Positions 12,401 to 22,994 of a stretch of DNA of 64,000 nucleotides are shown piece by piece. The stretch's first letter is position 1; each line of letters starts with the position of its first letter. This stretch comes from Plectosphaerella cucumerina (lineage: Eukaryota > Ascomycota > Sordariomycetes > Glomerellales > Plectosphaerellaceae). The translations under genes and the position numbers were made by a program. The notes beneath the pieces are model-generated. The model ran no database searches, was not told where the DNA came from, and saw only the letters and a program-made list of their open reading frames with translations. Location: positions 2,976,001-3,040,000 of the forward strand of contig JAGPXD010000001.1 of NCBI GenBank assembly GCA_020746995.1, read 5' to 3'.

Positions 12401-14159
12401 TCTACTTGCCATCTTTGCCCTTCTTAGTATGGCCGGAGGTGCCATGGTTGCCATCTTCCTTCTCGCCGCCTACTTCCTCTGCTTGGTTCCTGCTTCGCGT
12501 GCCATCCACGCAGACCTTACACGAGGAGTTCTGAGAAGCGAAATGGCCTTCCTTGGCTCGATAGCCCCAGGAGACGTTCTCTGTCGCTTTACAGACGACA
12601 TTGCCAAAGTCGACGGGCCCATAGCCGGGGGGCTGATTCGAATGACCGTGCTCTCAACTTCGCTGTTGTCGGCGGTCGGCATTATCGTTGCCAGCAGCCC
12701 GATGAGCATAGTCTACCTCGTTCCTGTCGCTGTCGCATACTTCTGCCTGCAGGGATACTATCTTGACACATGTCGTGAGCTCCGCAAGCTTGAAGGCATG
12801 GCACGAGGCCCTATCCTCGCCGTCGTCGGGGAGCTCCGATCCTGTGCCGCCGTCATTCGGGCGCATGATCGGGGCCTCTTTTTCAAAGAGAGGGTCAGAG
12901 ACGCTGTCGATCGCCACATTAGGGTCTGAACTCCATTTCTCTGTCTTGACATTTGGCTGAGGATCCGGCTACAGCTTATTGCCAGCCTCCTGATGCTCTT
13001 TGCCGGCGGTACTGCGATCTACCTCGCGCTGCCGGCTAGCACCCTCGGTCTCGTCATGAACTTTGTCCTTCAAATCACCCAAATTGTTAGGCGTCTTGGT
13101 TCAGAGCCGGTGTGCCCTCGAAGCCGACGTTGTATCCGTTGATCGCATCAATGCCTTTTCCGAGACGTCTGCGGAGGAGACACCGGAAGCTGCTGCGCGC
13201 AAGGCCCCTTGCAAGTGGCCTACGAGCCCCTCTGTCAAATTCCAGTCTCTGACGGCCACTTACCGCCAAGGCATCCCCCCGTGCCTGAGAGATTTGTCCT
13301 TGAGCATCAAGCCTGGGCAGCACGTCGCCATCGTAGGCCGCACAGGGGCCGGCAAATCATCCCTGGTCCAAGCCATCTTGCGTGGTTTGCCGCCAACCGG
13401 ATACCTGGGCGGCAGACTTGTTATTGACGGCCTTGACATCACCAAAATTCCGCTGGGAACTCTTCGCGGGAAGATCTCTCTCATACCTCAGGCTCCAGTC
13501 ATCTTTTACGGCTCTCTCAGAGAGAACCTGGACCCCTTGAACCAGTTCCCCGTAGCAGACCTACAGCATGCCATTGAATGCTGTCGACTTGACAAGATAC
13601 TCGCAATCAACCCACTCAAGGAAGTTCTGGACCATATCATAGACCCATCAAGGTAAGTTCATCATCCGAACCCTAACCCCCTCAACGATCACGCTGACCG
13701 ATGTGGTGCAGTGCCCCCCTTTCTTCGGGGCAACTCCAGATGCTGGCAATAGCTAGAGCCATCATCAGCCGCAACAACATTGTCATCTTGGATGAGGGTG
13801 AGTACTCCACGAATATGGTCTTTTTGCCGCCTCTTTATAGATGCATTGGCTTACTTGGTGCTTGCAGCAACTGCCGGTCTTGATGCAGAGACGACTCGCG
13901 CCATGGAGGAGATGATGCGCAATGAGCTCCGCAGCTGCACTGTCATATCCATCACACATTCCATTGCATCTGCTGTATGTACAACCCTTCCTCGTGCTTC
14001 GTTTGCCAGCTATTCAATCATTTCTAGGTCACATTTGACAGGGTCGTCGTCATGGGCCAGGGATCCGTCATAGAATCCGGAAACCCATTGCAGCTTCTGC
14101 AAGATGGGCACTCGGCGTTATCTCAGTTGGTAAGGAGTCAGGATCGCGAGGACAGATGA
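9492..14159 (+). pseudogene. ABC-C (MRP-type) full transporter with in-frame stop and frameshift
   Basis: Originally a membrane pump exporting conjugates or metabolites, with two transmembrane and two nucleotide-binding domains. NBD1 has Walker A GPIDSGKST, signature LSGGQMARVGLARA and Walker B VVLDDP. NBD2 has Walker A VGRTGAGKSS, signature LSSGQLQMLAIARA and Walker B VILDEATAGLD after splicing. Introns are 9795-9866 (72 bases, TACTAAC branch, frame-preserving) and short ones near 13654, 13799 and 13977. Two lesions: TGA at 12927-12929 lies between RDAVDRHIRV and the clearly conserved WLRIRLQLIASLLML in the same frame, and a one-base shift at about 13085-13110 separates NFVLQITQIV from CALEADVVSVDRI. 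The N-terminal TMD0 is poorly preserved and the start is uncertain. Sequencing error or an unrecognised intron removing the last helices cannot be excluded. Confidence 0.72.
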
Positions 14160-14431
14160 TGATTTTGTGCAAAACCATCGTCCTTTGGACGCCATGTAGG
14201 ATGTGAACAATTCAGTCAATAAGCAATCCAGTTCAAATATCTTCGTATAAATCAGGCTGCCCGCCCTAAAAGTCAGATATGTCACAGCTCTTCGCCCCTT
14301 CCCTTACATGTATAAATCTGTGTGCCGTCCTTCCCGCTCAGAAACCATCAAAACGCGACTAAACATCAGGCCATTTGGTTCCAATCCGGACATAATAACT
14401 CTTGATTCACTATCATCTTCGTCCAACCCTG

Positions 14432-14953
14432 CTAAGGTATGTATGCGATGCACTCAATCTCGACGTCGGTCCCAAAAGGCAGTTCATGGACCGCAACACA
14501 CGTCCTGGCCTATAGGATTCTCCGCATCAGCTCTTTCTCATGGTTTGGACATTGCAGAGGAAAATGAACACTCACCGGTTTTAGATCCCACGTGAAGAAC
14601 TGGTCATAAGCCTCGTTGACCAGGGCAAAGTTCGCCATAGTTGTGATGTAAATGTTCATCTTGATGACATGTTCTAGGGTTGTGCCGGCAGCCTCGAGGA
14701 CAGCCTTGATGTTGCGAATGGCTTGGGTCTAGATGTCAATGGGGTCAGTCAGTTCGGATGGAATTAGCGCCTCGCAGCATGCACCCACCGCCCTTTCTTT
14801 GACGGTGCCCTCGACTAGCTGGCTCTGGGTGCCCGGTAGGATGCCGATGTTGCCAGAAACGTACACCTTTCCCTCATGGCGGATAGCTTGGGAGAACTGA
14901 GGCAGTGGAATTGGCGCATCTTTTGCCGAGACTGCTTCGTGGGTGGTGGTCAT
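14432..14953 (-). CDS. RidA/YjgF/UK114-family protein
   Basis: Small trimeric protein family; canonical members hydrolyse reactive enamine/imine intermediates made by PLP enzymes. Three exons: 14953-14789, 14728-14576 and 14509-14432, giving 131 residues, the usual RidA length. Motifs are LPQFSQAIRHEGKVYVSGNI, TQAIRNIKAVLEAAG, and PARTCVAVHELPFGTDVEIE, which keeps the Arg that binds the substrate carboxylate in active RidA. The start at MTTTHEAVS is preferred over an upstream Met at 15025, because the homology begins just after it. Intact between two decayed genes. Confidence 0.85.
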
Positions 14954-15261
14954 TGTGGTGGTCTGTACTTGAAAGGCAGAAGGGACACAAAGTCTGAGCA
15001 TGACCTGAAGGCGGGTGTCGCGCACGAAGATTTATGTAGGTACTCTATATTGGGAAGCTTACTACCCCTCGCCGCTTCTTCAGTTCGTAGCCTGCCACTT
15101 CGAGATGCATGCTCACAAGGCCCATGCTCGGTTCCTCTGCCTCTGCAATGACCCGCTAATTGCCGTTTCCCAGAACTCACGGCTAACCTGGAAGGATGCA
15201 TGTGCTATTACCCAAAGAGGAAACCAGAAACGGCCCTGATCCAAAGTACTTAACTCACTTG
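14954..15261. other. Short intergenic region
   Basis: Promoter of the RidA gene and the 3' flank of the CapA-like relic. No further coding or repeat signal. Confidence 0.4.
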
Positions 15262-16587
15262 TTATTGACGCCCACAGCTTGGTCTCCCTCCCAACCTCAC
15301 ACGTCCAACCAACCCCTCAACATCAATGACGGTCCCAAACGGCTCGGACGCCCTTTGCAAGTGTCCCAGGATACGGATGGCTTCAGGCCGAGGCGCAAGC
15401 TTCGGCATCATCTTGTCCGGCAGTGAAGTGTCGTTCTGCAGCTGTGAGTGCACGATCGGGTGGAGCATGACGCCGGCGAGCGCGTCATCCTCAAAGTGAA
15501 CAGTGGCAATCATGCCGTCATCCCACTCGAGGGGCAAGTTGAAGCCCCGGAAGTTGAGACCGAGGTTGTATGTCAGGCTCGACAGGCTGTAGAATATGGG
15601 TCGGCCATTATGAATCTCAATTCCGCGCAGGTGGTGAGGACCATGGACGAGGACGACGTCGGCACCGGCGTCGATGACGGCGCGGCTGATGTTCTGCGTG
15701 TAGCTCGCCGGGACGGTGGCATCCCAGTTCATCGGGATATCAGAGTCATAGGCACCCGAGTCGGATTTGTGTGCGTGCAGGGAGAAGATTGCAGCATCCG
15801 AGTTTGCCTTGGCCTCACGGATAGAAGCCAGGATGCTCCGATAATCGTCGGCGTTTATATCCCAGTCCAGCCCCGCGACGTTGTCCTCGGCCAGCCGCGA
15901 ACTTGGGGTAGAAGACGGGGTGCTGGCCGATGTAAAAGGTAACAGCTGTGACATCCTCAGTGAGCGTTACAGATGTCTGGTCTTGCAGGCGGGCGACGGC
16001 CTTGATGTGCTCAAAGGCAGTCTCGTTGACACGAGGCACGGCCTGGGCGCGCAGAGCGCTGACCCCGGGGCGCGGACGGATGGAGGAATTGCCAGGCCCT
16101 GCCAAGGCTTGAGGCGTGTGACTTCCGGACGCGCAGACGAGAGAGTCATACCAGCATCGTTGAGGTAGCGGTGAGTTGCCTCCATGCCCTCGAGGTCGAA
16201 GTCCCAGGCGTGATTGTTGGCGTGGGAGGCAAGGTTGAAGCCTTATTCGCGCAATCGCAACAGTGCCACAGGGCCGTAGACAGGGCCACCACCGACACCG
16301 CCGTAGTTGTTATCCCCGCCGTTTTCGGAGGCCTCGTAGCCGGTGTAGTTGGCTAGGTTGAAGATTTGCCCCCCAAGGTTGAAGAAGCCAAAGTCGGCTG
16401 CGCGCACGATGTCCCAGACGGCCATTGTGGACGGATCATTTGTGACCACGACGTTGCCGAGGTTGTCGCCAGAGGCGGCGAGGGACCATGACTTGCCGGA
16501 GAGTGCGTGGGCAGGGATCGGGAACGTAGCCAGGCTAGAGCCCATGGCCAGTGCGTAGGCAATGAATGATCTCCTGTGCCCATGCAT
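15262..16587 (-). pseudogene. CapA/PGA_cap-like (poly-gamma-glutamate synthesis-type) metallophosphoesterase relic
   Basis: Homology runs through three reading frames on the minus strand. The N-terminus (start 16587) is a signal peptide ending near AHAL, followed by VWDIVRAADFGFFNLGG. A TAA at 16243-16245 interrupts the otherwise continuous frame just before GFNLASHANNHAWDFDLEG, the metal-binding core of the PGA_cap family. Around 16090-16140 the frame changes and about 20 family residues are missing before SSIRPRPGVSALRAQAV. A further one-base shift near 15900 leads into GLDWDINADDYRSIL, FSLHAHKSD and VVLVHGPHHLRGIE, and the C-terminal part is complete to 15262. No consistent set of GT-AG introns repairs all three breaks. 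In fungi these proteins are secreted or cell-wall enzymes of unknown substrate. Most likely a recent pseudogene. Confidence 0.7.
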
Positions 16588-17293
16588 GTTAAAGCAGCCG
16601 CCGTCTATCAGGTAAAGACGAGAAACAAGGGCGGTCAGAAGTAATGTTCTTGAGGGAATACTGATATCGAATGTCACGGGCTACTATATAACGAAGGTTC
16701 TACAATGGTAATACGCCCTGCATGATTTCACCCGCAGAGGTAAACAATAGTCTCCAACTATGTGCCTTGATGGGTAAGCGTTATGTTCAGGGCAGGCATT
16801 CTCGACCACTCTACCAACAGTGCGTTCGTCCCCTCTGCCAACGAGATCATTCTTCTCGGCCACCTGCTCGAGGCACCTCAGACAACGGCAAATGGCTGCC
16901 CTTGCTAGCTGCCTAGCCAATTATCGGAATCAGTTATCGTTGCCAAGCGCTCCATGTAGCCCACCGGACTAAAGTCGGCGTCCACTGATCCCTGGAAGGT
17001 TGTCAAGGGTCCAAGGCGAGCCCGTTTTTGCTAGGAAGTCTCTGATTTCCTGTTTGGGCCAAAACAGCCGCTCGTAGGACAACCTATCGTGGATTAGTGC
17101 GGGCGGACCTTTTGTGTCATAAACGGAATAGCGCTTTCCCCGCGTTTGATAGCGTATCGAACCCTTCACATTCTTCCACCTGCTTGACACCATCGATGCC
17201 CCCCGCATTATCTCGACGTCCCCTGACTGGCACCAGTCCCTTCAATGCGGATGCCGAACGTCCGGTATCGCGGCCAGTTCGGCTTCCCCAGAT
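16588..17293. other. Intergenic region with a possible gene fragment
   Basis: A TATATAG element on the minus strand at 16684-16690 lies about 100 bases upstream of the CapA-like start. On the minus strand at 16969-17208 there is an 79-residue open frame containing KQEIRDFLAKTGSPWTLDNL, which faintly resembles the NmrA/SDR pattern but has no flanking continuation. It is best read as a fragment or chance. Confidence 0.3.
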
Positions 17294-19513
17294 ATGTCTG
17301 ATTACCCCTTCTGGTATGGGCAGCGGTCGCTCACTACCCTCTGACTCCCCAGACGTCGGATCCTCACAGTCCGCGCTCTGGTCACCGGAGCCATCCTCGG
17401 GTCGACCATTGCCTGCTCCAACCTCTACCTTGGTGCGTCTTTGACCATGCTGCTGCCAGGGCCTGGGATCAAGTGGACTAACTTGTACTTCTTCACATAC
17501 TCAGGACTCAAGACTGGTTTTGGCGCCGACGCTACCCTATTTGCCTCCATCTTTGGTTTCGCTATTTGCAAGGGTCTTGAAAAGTCAAAGGTGGGCTGCC
17601 ACACCACTACTTCTGCACCTAACATTGCCCTGACCACCTTCCAGATCCCCTTCCTCTCCGGTCCTTTCGGACCCCACGAAAACAATATCATCCAGGCCAC
17701 GGCTCTCGGCTGCATAGGCATCGGTTTTCTCTTCATGAGCGGCGTGCCAGCGATGTATCAGCTCCACCTCATGAGCTTCAAGCCCCAGTCCGACTACGCC
17801 CGCCTTCTAAGCCTCACCTTCTCCGCCGGCTTCTGGGCCCTCGGCTTCGCTGTGCCCATGCGAAAAATCTTCATCCTCCGCCTCGCCCGCCAGCTCAGCC
17901 TTGTCTTCCCCACAGGCACCGCTTCGGCCGTCACAATCCAGGCCCTGCACAGCGCCGCCGCCACCGGTGATGACCGGTCCAAGGAGAATATCCGAACCAT
18001 CGCCTGTTCTTTCAGCTTCTCGCTTGTGTGGGCCATTGCTACATCATATGCCCCCGGGATCCTTTACACGTGGAACCCTCTCTGGTGGATTTACAAATGG
18101 GGCGGTACTGGTGTTATCGCCGCCGTCAACTGGGGCTGGATCTCCTGGCAATGGTCTCCCTCGGTCCTCGGCATGGGGCTGCTCATCGACCTAAACGCCT
18201 CCATGTCATACCTCTTCGGCTCCATTCTGTCGTGGGGTATCGTCGGACCTATCCTCGTGGCTACCGGTGAGGCCACTGGCATTCCGGCTTCACCCAAGTA
18301 CCCAGACTATATCACGTACAACGCCTTCATCCGCGACCAGCTCGCCATCACACCGTCGCCTCGCTACTGGATGCTCTGGCCGGGCGTCTTCACCATGCTG
18401 GGCGTCTCCGTGGCCGTCATTCTCCTCGAGTCCAAGAGCTTCGCGCAGATGACGAGGTTTGCCACTGCTTCACTCGTGGACCGGCTCAGGAGCCGCACGA
18501 TAACTGGAGACGACCAGTCCGTCACAGCGCGACTCGCTCCTGGCGAGATTCCCGACCCCTGCCCACCTCAATACCAGATCCGGTGGTGGGAATGGACTTC
18601 AGTCTCCGTAATCGCCTTCATCTTCACCATGGTTGCCCTCAAATACATTTTTGGTGTGCCCCCGGCCCTCAACTTGCTCAACATGTTCCTGGGCATCATG
18701 TGGTCCTTGGTGGCCATCCAGGTTTTCGGTGCCGCCGGTGTCACCCCAATCGGCACCGTAGCCAAGGGCTCCCAGTTCGTTCTCGGTGCGATCACACGGC
18801 CTGGCATGGATGGTAGTGTCGCATCCTACAACTCAGCCGCCACCACGAACCTCGTCGGCGCCACCGTCTCGGCCGCCGCGGCCCAGCAGTCGGCCGAGCT
18901 TTGCCAGGACTTCCGCACCGGCTTCCTGCTTGGCACACCTTCGCGGGCTCAGTGGTATGCCCAGATGTTCGGCACCCTGGTGGCAGCCTTCATCACCCCC
19001 GCTCTCTTCGCTCTTTTTGCACGCGCCTACCCATGCCTCATCGACGCCGAGATACTCACCTGTCCGTTTGCTCTTCCCTCAGTCACGGCGTGGCGCATCG
19101 TCACCGAAGCCATCCTCGCTCCCAAATTCCCCATTGTCCAGTCGAGCTGGATCTTCTCCGTCGTTTTCGCCAGTCTGGGCATCGTGAGCATCATTCTCAA
19201 ACGCTGGCTGATCCTCCACCCGACGTTGTCCCACCTACAGATTTGGGTGCCAAACATGGCTCTCGTCGGTCTCGCAATGACTATTCCTGGATCTACGGTT
19301 ACTACGACTCTGGCCATCGGCTCTGTGACCTCCCATGTCTGGAAGAAGAGGTGGCCTACCAGCCACTCTCGCTTCATGTATGCCGTTGCCGCTGGCGGTA
19401 TTGCGGGGGAGGGTATTGGAAATGTCATCATGAGCGGTCTGCAGGTGGGAGAGGTCGCTGGGCCGACGTACTACGGCACGAAGCTTGGATGTGTTGCCGA
19501 TGACATGTGTTGA
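17294..19513 (+). CDS. OPT-family oligopeptide/metal-chelate transporter, 5' end unresolved
   Basis: Polytopic membrane importer of the OPT superfamily. Clear coding runs from 17360 (ILTVRALVTGAILGSTIACS) through introns 17433-17504 and 17591-17644 to the stop at 19513, about 675 residues. Splicing restores SNLYLGLKTGFGADATLF and GLEKSKIPFLSGPFGPHENN. Both introns are multiples of three and lack stops, so an unspliced frame reads through them. The C-terminus GEGIGNVIMSGLQVGEVAG is complete. The 5' end is not clean: an ATG at 17294 gives MSDYPFWYGQRSLTTL and then an in-frame TGA at 17342-17344, shortly before the first membrane helix. Either the true first exon lies further upstream through an intron I could not find, or the gene is damaged like its two neighbours. 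Confidence 0.75.
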
Positions 19514-19721
19514 TTCGGAGTTATGGTTTGAAGTCAAGGAAGAAGGCAATCACTGATAGTCTCATGAGAAAGCATTGCTAGTATTTGGACGTGCTTCAGC
19601 GAGGAAACACCTGTGCTAGTATCAGACACCTCGATGGTTTCTGTCACGAAATCGCTGAAGTGAATTGAAACCAGGTACACCAAGGAGAAGTTCCGCCACG
19701 CTTCTCCAGATGGAAATGCCG

Positions 19722-20602
19722 TCACATGAATTGATCGATGAACTCGCGGGTGGAATCAACCCGAGCATACACACCAGGAGAGTTGGCCTCAGCGCAGCCT
19801 CGACCCCATGACACAACACCCATGAGGGTCCTGGTGTTGGCATCAATCAGAGGGCCGCCAGAGTCCCCTTGACAGGAGTCTTTCCCCCCTTCCACAAAGC
19901 CAGCGCAAAACATATTTGCCGTCACGTCCCTGCCGTAGAATTCCCGGCAGTCGTTTCTTCCAATCACTGGCACATCAACTTTCCGTAGTGAGTCGGGGCG
20001 GCGGCCCTGAGCAGCTATAGTTCCCCTAAAATCGGCGTTAGCTTCGATGCTGGAGGTTAGGCAGGAGGGTTTAAGACAGTCGGGCACTTACCAGCCAGCT
20101 GCTGTAGCGAGGGTCTCGGCAGCGGGATCTGAGTTCGCGGCGGCCAAAGTGGCATATCCGATTGTCGAGCTCTTCGGGATTGGGGTGGCCAGCTTCCAGA
20201 TGGCAACATCGTCATCGAAACGCCTCGCGACGTCAAAGTTGGGATGTATCTCGATCGAAGAAACCTCGGCCATCACACCACCTGATTCTGTTTCCTTCAC
20301 GGACAAAGTCAGCTTGAACGGAATCAGGGCTGGAAGGCGTAACTTACTAGGCTCCCAGCGCGAACAGAAACTGAAGCTGCATTGGCACTAGTACTGCAGT
20401 GAGCAGCAGTAAGAACGGTGTTCTCGTTGAGTAGCGTTCCACCGCAGAAGTGGGAGCCGCGTCTCTGAAGAGACACGATGAATGGGAACTCTCCAGCCTC
20501 AGCGGCGGATCCGCCGACGATCTTGATTTCGGATTGAGGAATGGGGTTTCCAGATACGGTCGTTGAGAGCGCAAGAATCGCAATAACAGATGCAAAATAC
20601 AT
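19722..20602 (-). CDS. Secreted trypsin-like serine protease (S1A)
   Basis: Exons 20602-20348, 20294-20092 and 20025-19722 give 253 residues. Signal peptide MYFASVIAILALSTTVSG, a short propeptide, then the mature N-terminus IVGGSAAEAGEFPFIVSL. Catalytic triad: His about 68 (LTAAHC), Asp about 114 (DDVAIWKL) and Ser about 208 (DSCQGDSGGPL). Asp about 202, six residues before the Ser, marks trypsin specificity for Lys/Arg. Cysteine pairs around the His and Ser loops are present. Length matches fungal trypsins. A TATAAG element lies about 90 bases upstream. The second exon uses a GTGAAG acceptor, chosen because it keeps frame and gives a normal loop length. Confidence 0.9.
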
Positions 20603-20690
20603 GGTAAGATGCGTACTTCGAAGCGAAAAGAAAGCCCGCCGGGGACTTTCGTGTCAGGAGCATACTGGGCAGCAGGAAAATGATTCTCGT

Positions 20691-20696
20691 CTTATA
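20691..20696 (-). promoter_or_regulatory. TATA-like element of the trypsin gene
   Basis: TATAAG on the minus strand, about 90 bases before the start codon at 20602; spacing fits a core promoter. Confidence 0.4.
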
Positions 20697-21277
20697 GCGA
20701 ATATGTAGTTGCCTTGGTTATGGATAAGGTTACCATGTTTCAAGATGATCAGACACGCTGTCATGCATCTCGTCATATGGCAGTGTTTGGCAGCGGCTCC
20801 GACTTGGCACTCCTTACATGTCACCGAGGCCAGATAATGGGTCAAATGAGCAAAGATCAGATGAGTTCAACTGCTCTCTCGAGTCGTGACCTTGCAGAGC
20901 ATCTTTTCGGCTGTCTTTCTGGTGGCGTAGTGCCTCAAGCTGCTCGAGTAGCCGCGGGGCACATAAGTAGCGGTGTCATGTTAGCCATATCATCTGCTTG
21001 AAGGACGAACTTTCCGCCTGCTCAAAAACATGCACTGCTGCAAATGAAGCTTCGAGATAAACAGGTGATGCACCACTTCTCGAAATGAAACGGCTGTTTT
21101 TAGGCTGACATTTGAGGATCAAGTCTGATATTCGATCTTGGTGACAGTCTCAGCTGATCCATCGAGAGGTGATGGTGGCTGGGCTAGAAAGACGGCCTGT
21201 GACGGGCTTGACGCCTGTGGCTTCAGACTCGCAGGCAGAAGCGCCGCAGATTGAGAGTGTCCCAACGCAGGCACCCA

Positions 21278-21282
21278 TATAA
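21278..21282 (+). promoter_or_regulatory. TATA-like element
   Basis: TATAA inside CCCATATAAGC, about 90 bases before the start codon at 21373. Confidence 0.4.
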
Positions 21283-21372
21283 GCTGAACTTTCGCATCGC
21301 CCACGAGTCATACCTCTTGCAACCTGCACGTACCACACCTCCTCCACAGATCGCTCAGACCTCGAATCCACC

Positions 21373-21996
21373 ATGTCGCGAGCATTCAAACACATGCTCC
21401 TGTGCCTCGGCTTTGCCGTCGGGCTCTCGCTTCAACAACTGGTCATCCTTCCAACAGACACCATGGACTCTTACGAACACCCCTTCGCGATTGAACTTGG
21501 CGGAGCCTACGTCGCCGAGGTGGAGTCCAACTTCGAAGGCCAAATCCCAGCGCGCATCGGGCCCAACCCTGCAATCTTCACCCTGAAAAACGGCCGCCTC
21601 TCATCAGGACCATGGGCCATGGGTCGTGCGTTGATGGAAGACAAGAGTGCCCATCCGAAGAAAGTCTACTGGTTCAACGAGACAACCCCAGCTGAAAGGG
21701 GAATCCCGGACCCGACCTGGCGAGATTATCACTCGGTAACAGCTCAGCAAACCGGCGAGTCGATCAAGTTGCTGTTTTCCTATGCAGGTACGAATGCGCG
21801 TTTTCGAGATGCTCAATCTCAAGGAATGTGCCTAGGCTCACAATGTGCACAGGCGGACTTATCGTGAAGAACGGCGACCAAGTGTTTGCGGACCTTAACG
21901 AGAGTGAGAACATCATCTCTTGAATATGTAGACCTCGAGGCAAGCTAACGCAGAACAGGAGACGAGTCAAAGGTTGTGGTCATGATCAAGTCATGA
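21373..21996 (+). CDS. Unknown exported protein, 167 residues
   Basis: I do not recognise this family. Exons 21373-21787, 21853-21903 and 21959-21996. The N-terminus MSRAFKHMLLCLGFAVGLSL is a signal peptide or signal anchor. The mature part is mostly beta-like, with an AIFTLKNGRL strand, KKVYWFNETTP and YAGGLIVKNGDQVFADLNE, ending in a hydrophobic strand KVVVMIKS. Apart from the single Cys in the leader, cysteines are absent, so it is not a disulphide-rich effector. The last exon uses the second of two nearby AG acceptors (AACAG); the first would give a shorter tail (QETSQRLWS). The compact beta profile would suit a lipocalin-like or cell-surface protein, but this is only an impression. Confidence 0.6.
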
Positions 21997-22994
21997 AGAA
22001 GCTACATGTATTCAGAGATGCGAAAGACTAGGCACGTCTTTAGGATGAACGATCTGATGACGATTTCACATGTTGGGTCAGACTGTCTTTCTGCCTAGGT
22101 AGTAATCATCAATCACATCAATCCATGTGTCTACATCCAAGGGCCACTCTCCTCCTCCTACGATACCGTGCTCTCATCATTTCACTTCACCTAGGCACGT
22201 TTCGCCTCCATTGGTCCATGTGGATTCCCTGCCGCCTCCATTAATCTCAATCTTATCTGATCCTCCGAAAACGCATGTTGTCATACCACCAAGAATACCT
22301 ACTCTTCAGCACACAGAGCGCTCTGTTGGCTCCCGCAGGGGTTCGCCCTCCCTCACCGCTGCCGTGCGTTCCGTGCCGCGGCGGGCCGCCGGGCGAGCCT
22401 CCTAAAATGTACAAGCCACATCCTATGGTGCCCACTCACTGCTATTTCCACTACCCCTGGCCCCCGCCTGCCCTACGGGACCTGCCCTGTCTAGCGCATC
22501 ATCCCGTGCATGAAGGATTACCTGTCACGCCACGAGCGGATCAGATAGGCCTAGATGGGCTCGGAAGGAGGCTGCGGGACTTGGCATCAGCTAAGAGTGG
22601 AAGCTTATGCTAAGACGCAGTGCATTCTCTCCACAGCCTCGAGTGGCTGGCTTTTTGAATGGTCTGTTCGCACTTCTGGACCCTTACTGGAAACAAATAA
22701 GTCCTGAATGAGAGCTCAAGGTTCCAGTTTTTCGGCCAAGAAACTGTCGACCTTGTCGAGCATCGTGAAGATGGATGACGGAGGAGGGGCTCGTACTTCA
22801 ACGTATCACATTTGGTTGTAGCTTTAGGCAGAGAAGGAAAAGCGAAGAGAGGCATGAGAGTGACTCCTGGGATGTGTATAAAACCGGCGTCACCCAGGCC
22901 TCTCGAAGCATCTTGACCATCTCTCCATCGCCTCATCTCCGAGCATTCACTCACTCTCCCTCAACATCCTCAACGCCCCCAAGCCATCTTAAAA
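21997..22994. other. Intergenic region
   Basis: About 1 kb with a CCT/CCC-rich stretch at 22130-22480 whose overlapping open frames are low-complexity and have no start context or homology. Contains the promoter of the small secreted protein. Confidence 0.4.
22877..22883 (+). promoter_or_regulatory. TATA box of the small secreted protein gene
   Basis: TATAAAA about 112 bases before the ATG at 22995, followed by a CT-rich leader (CACTCACTCTCCCTC) and AAAAATG at the start. Confidence 0.55.

Larger units (their letters stand above)
20603..21372. promoter_or_regulatory. Divergent promoter region between the trypsin gene and an exported-protein gene
   Basis: 770 bases without convincing coding sequence. 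It holds the TATAAG of the trypsin gene and a TATAA at 21278-21282 about 90 bases before the plus-strand start. Several GATA/TATC words occur, but none in a diagnostic cluster. Confidence 0.4.

Noticed and set aside
16969..17208. Minus-strand frame with faint NmrA-like segment
   Set aside because: Only about 20 residues look familiar, with no continuation in any frame on either side.
19514..19525. CGGAGTTA after the OPT stop as another copy of the cluster motif
   Set aside because: Lies in a 3' flank, single eight-base match, expected by chance at this scale.
22130..22620. Overlapping Pro/Cys-rich plus-strand open frames
   Set aside because: Low complexity, CCT/CCC-rich, no splice logic, no signal peptide, no conserved motif.
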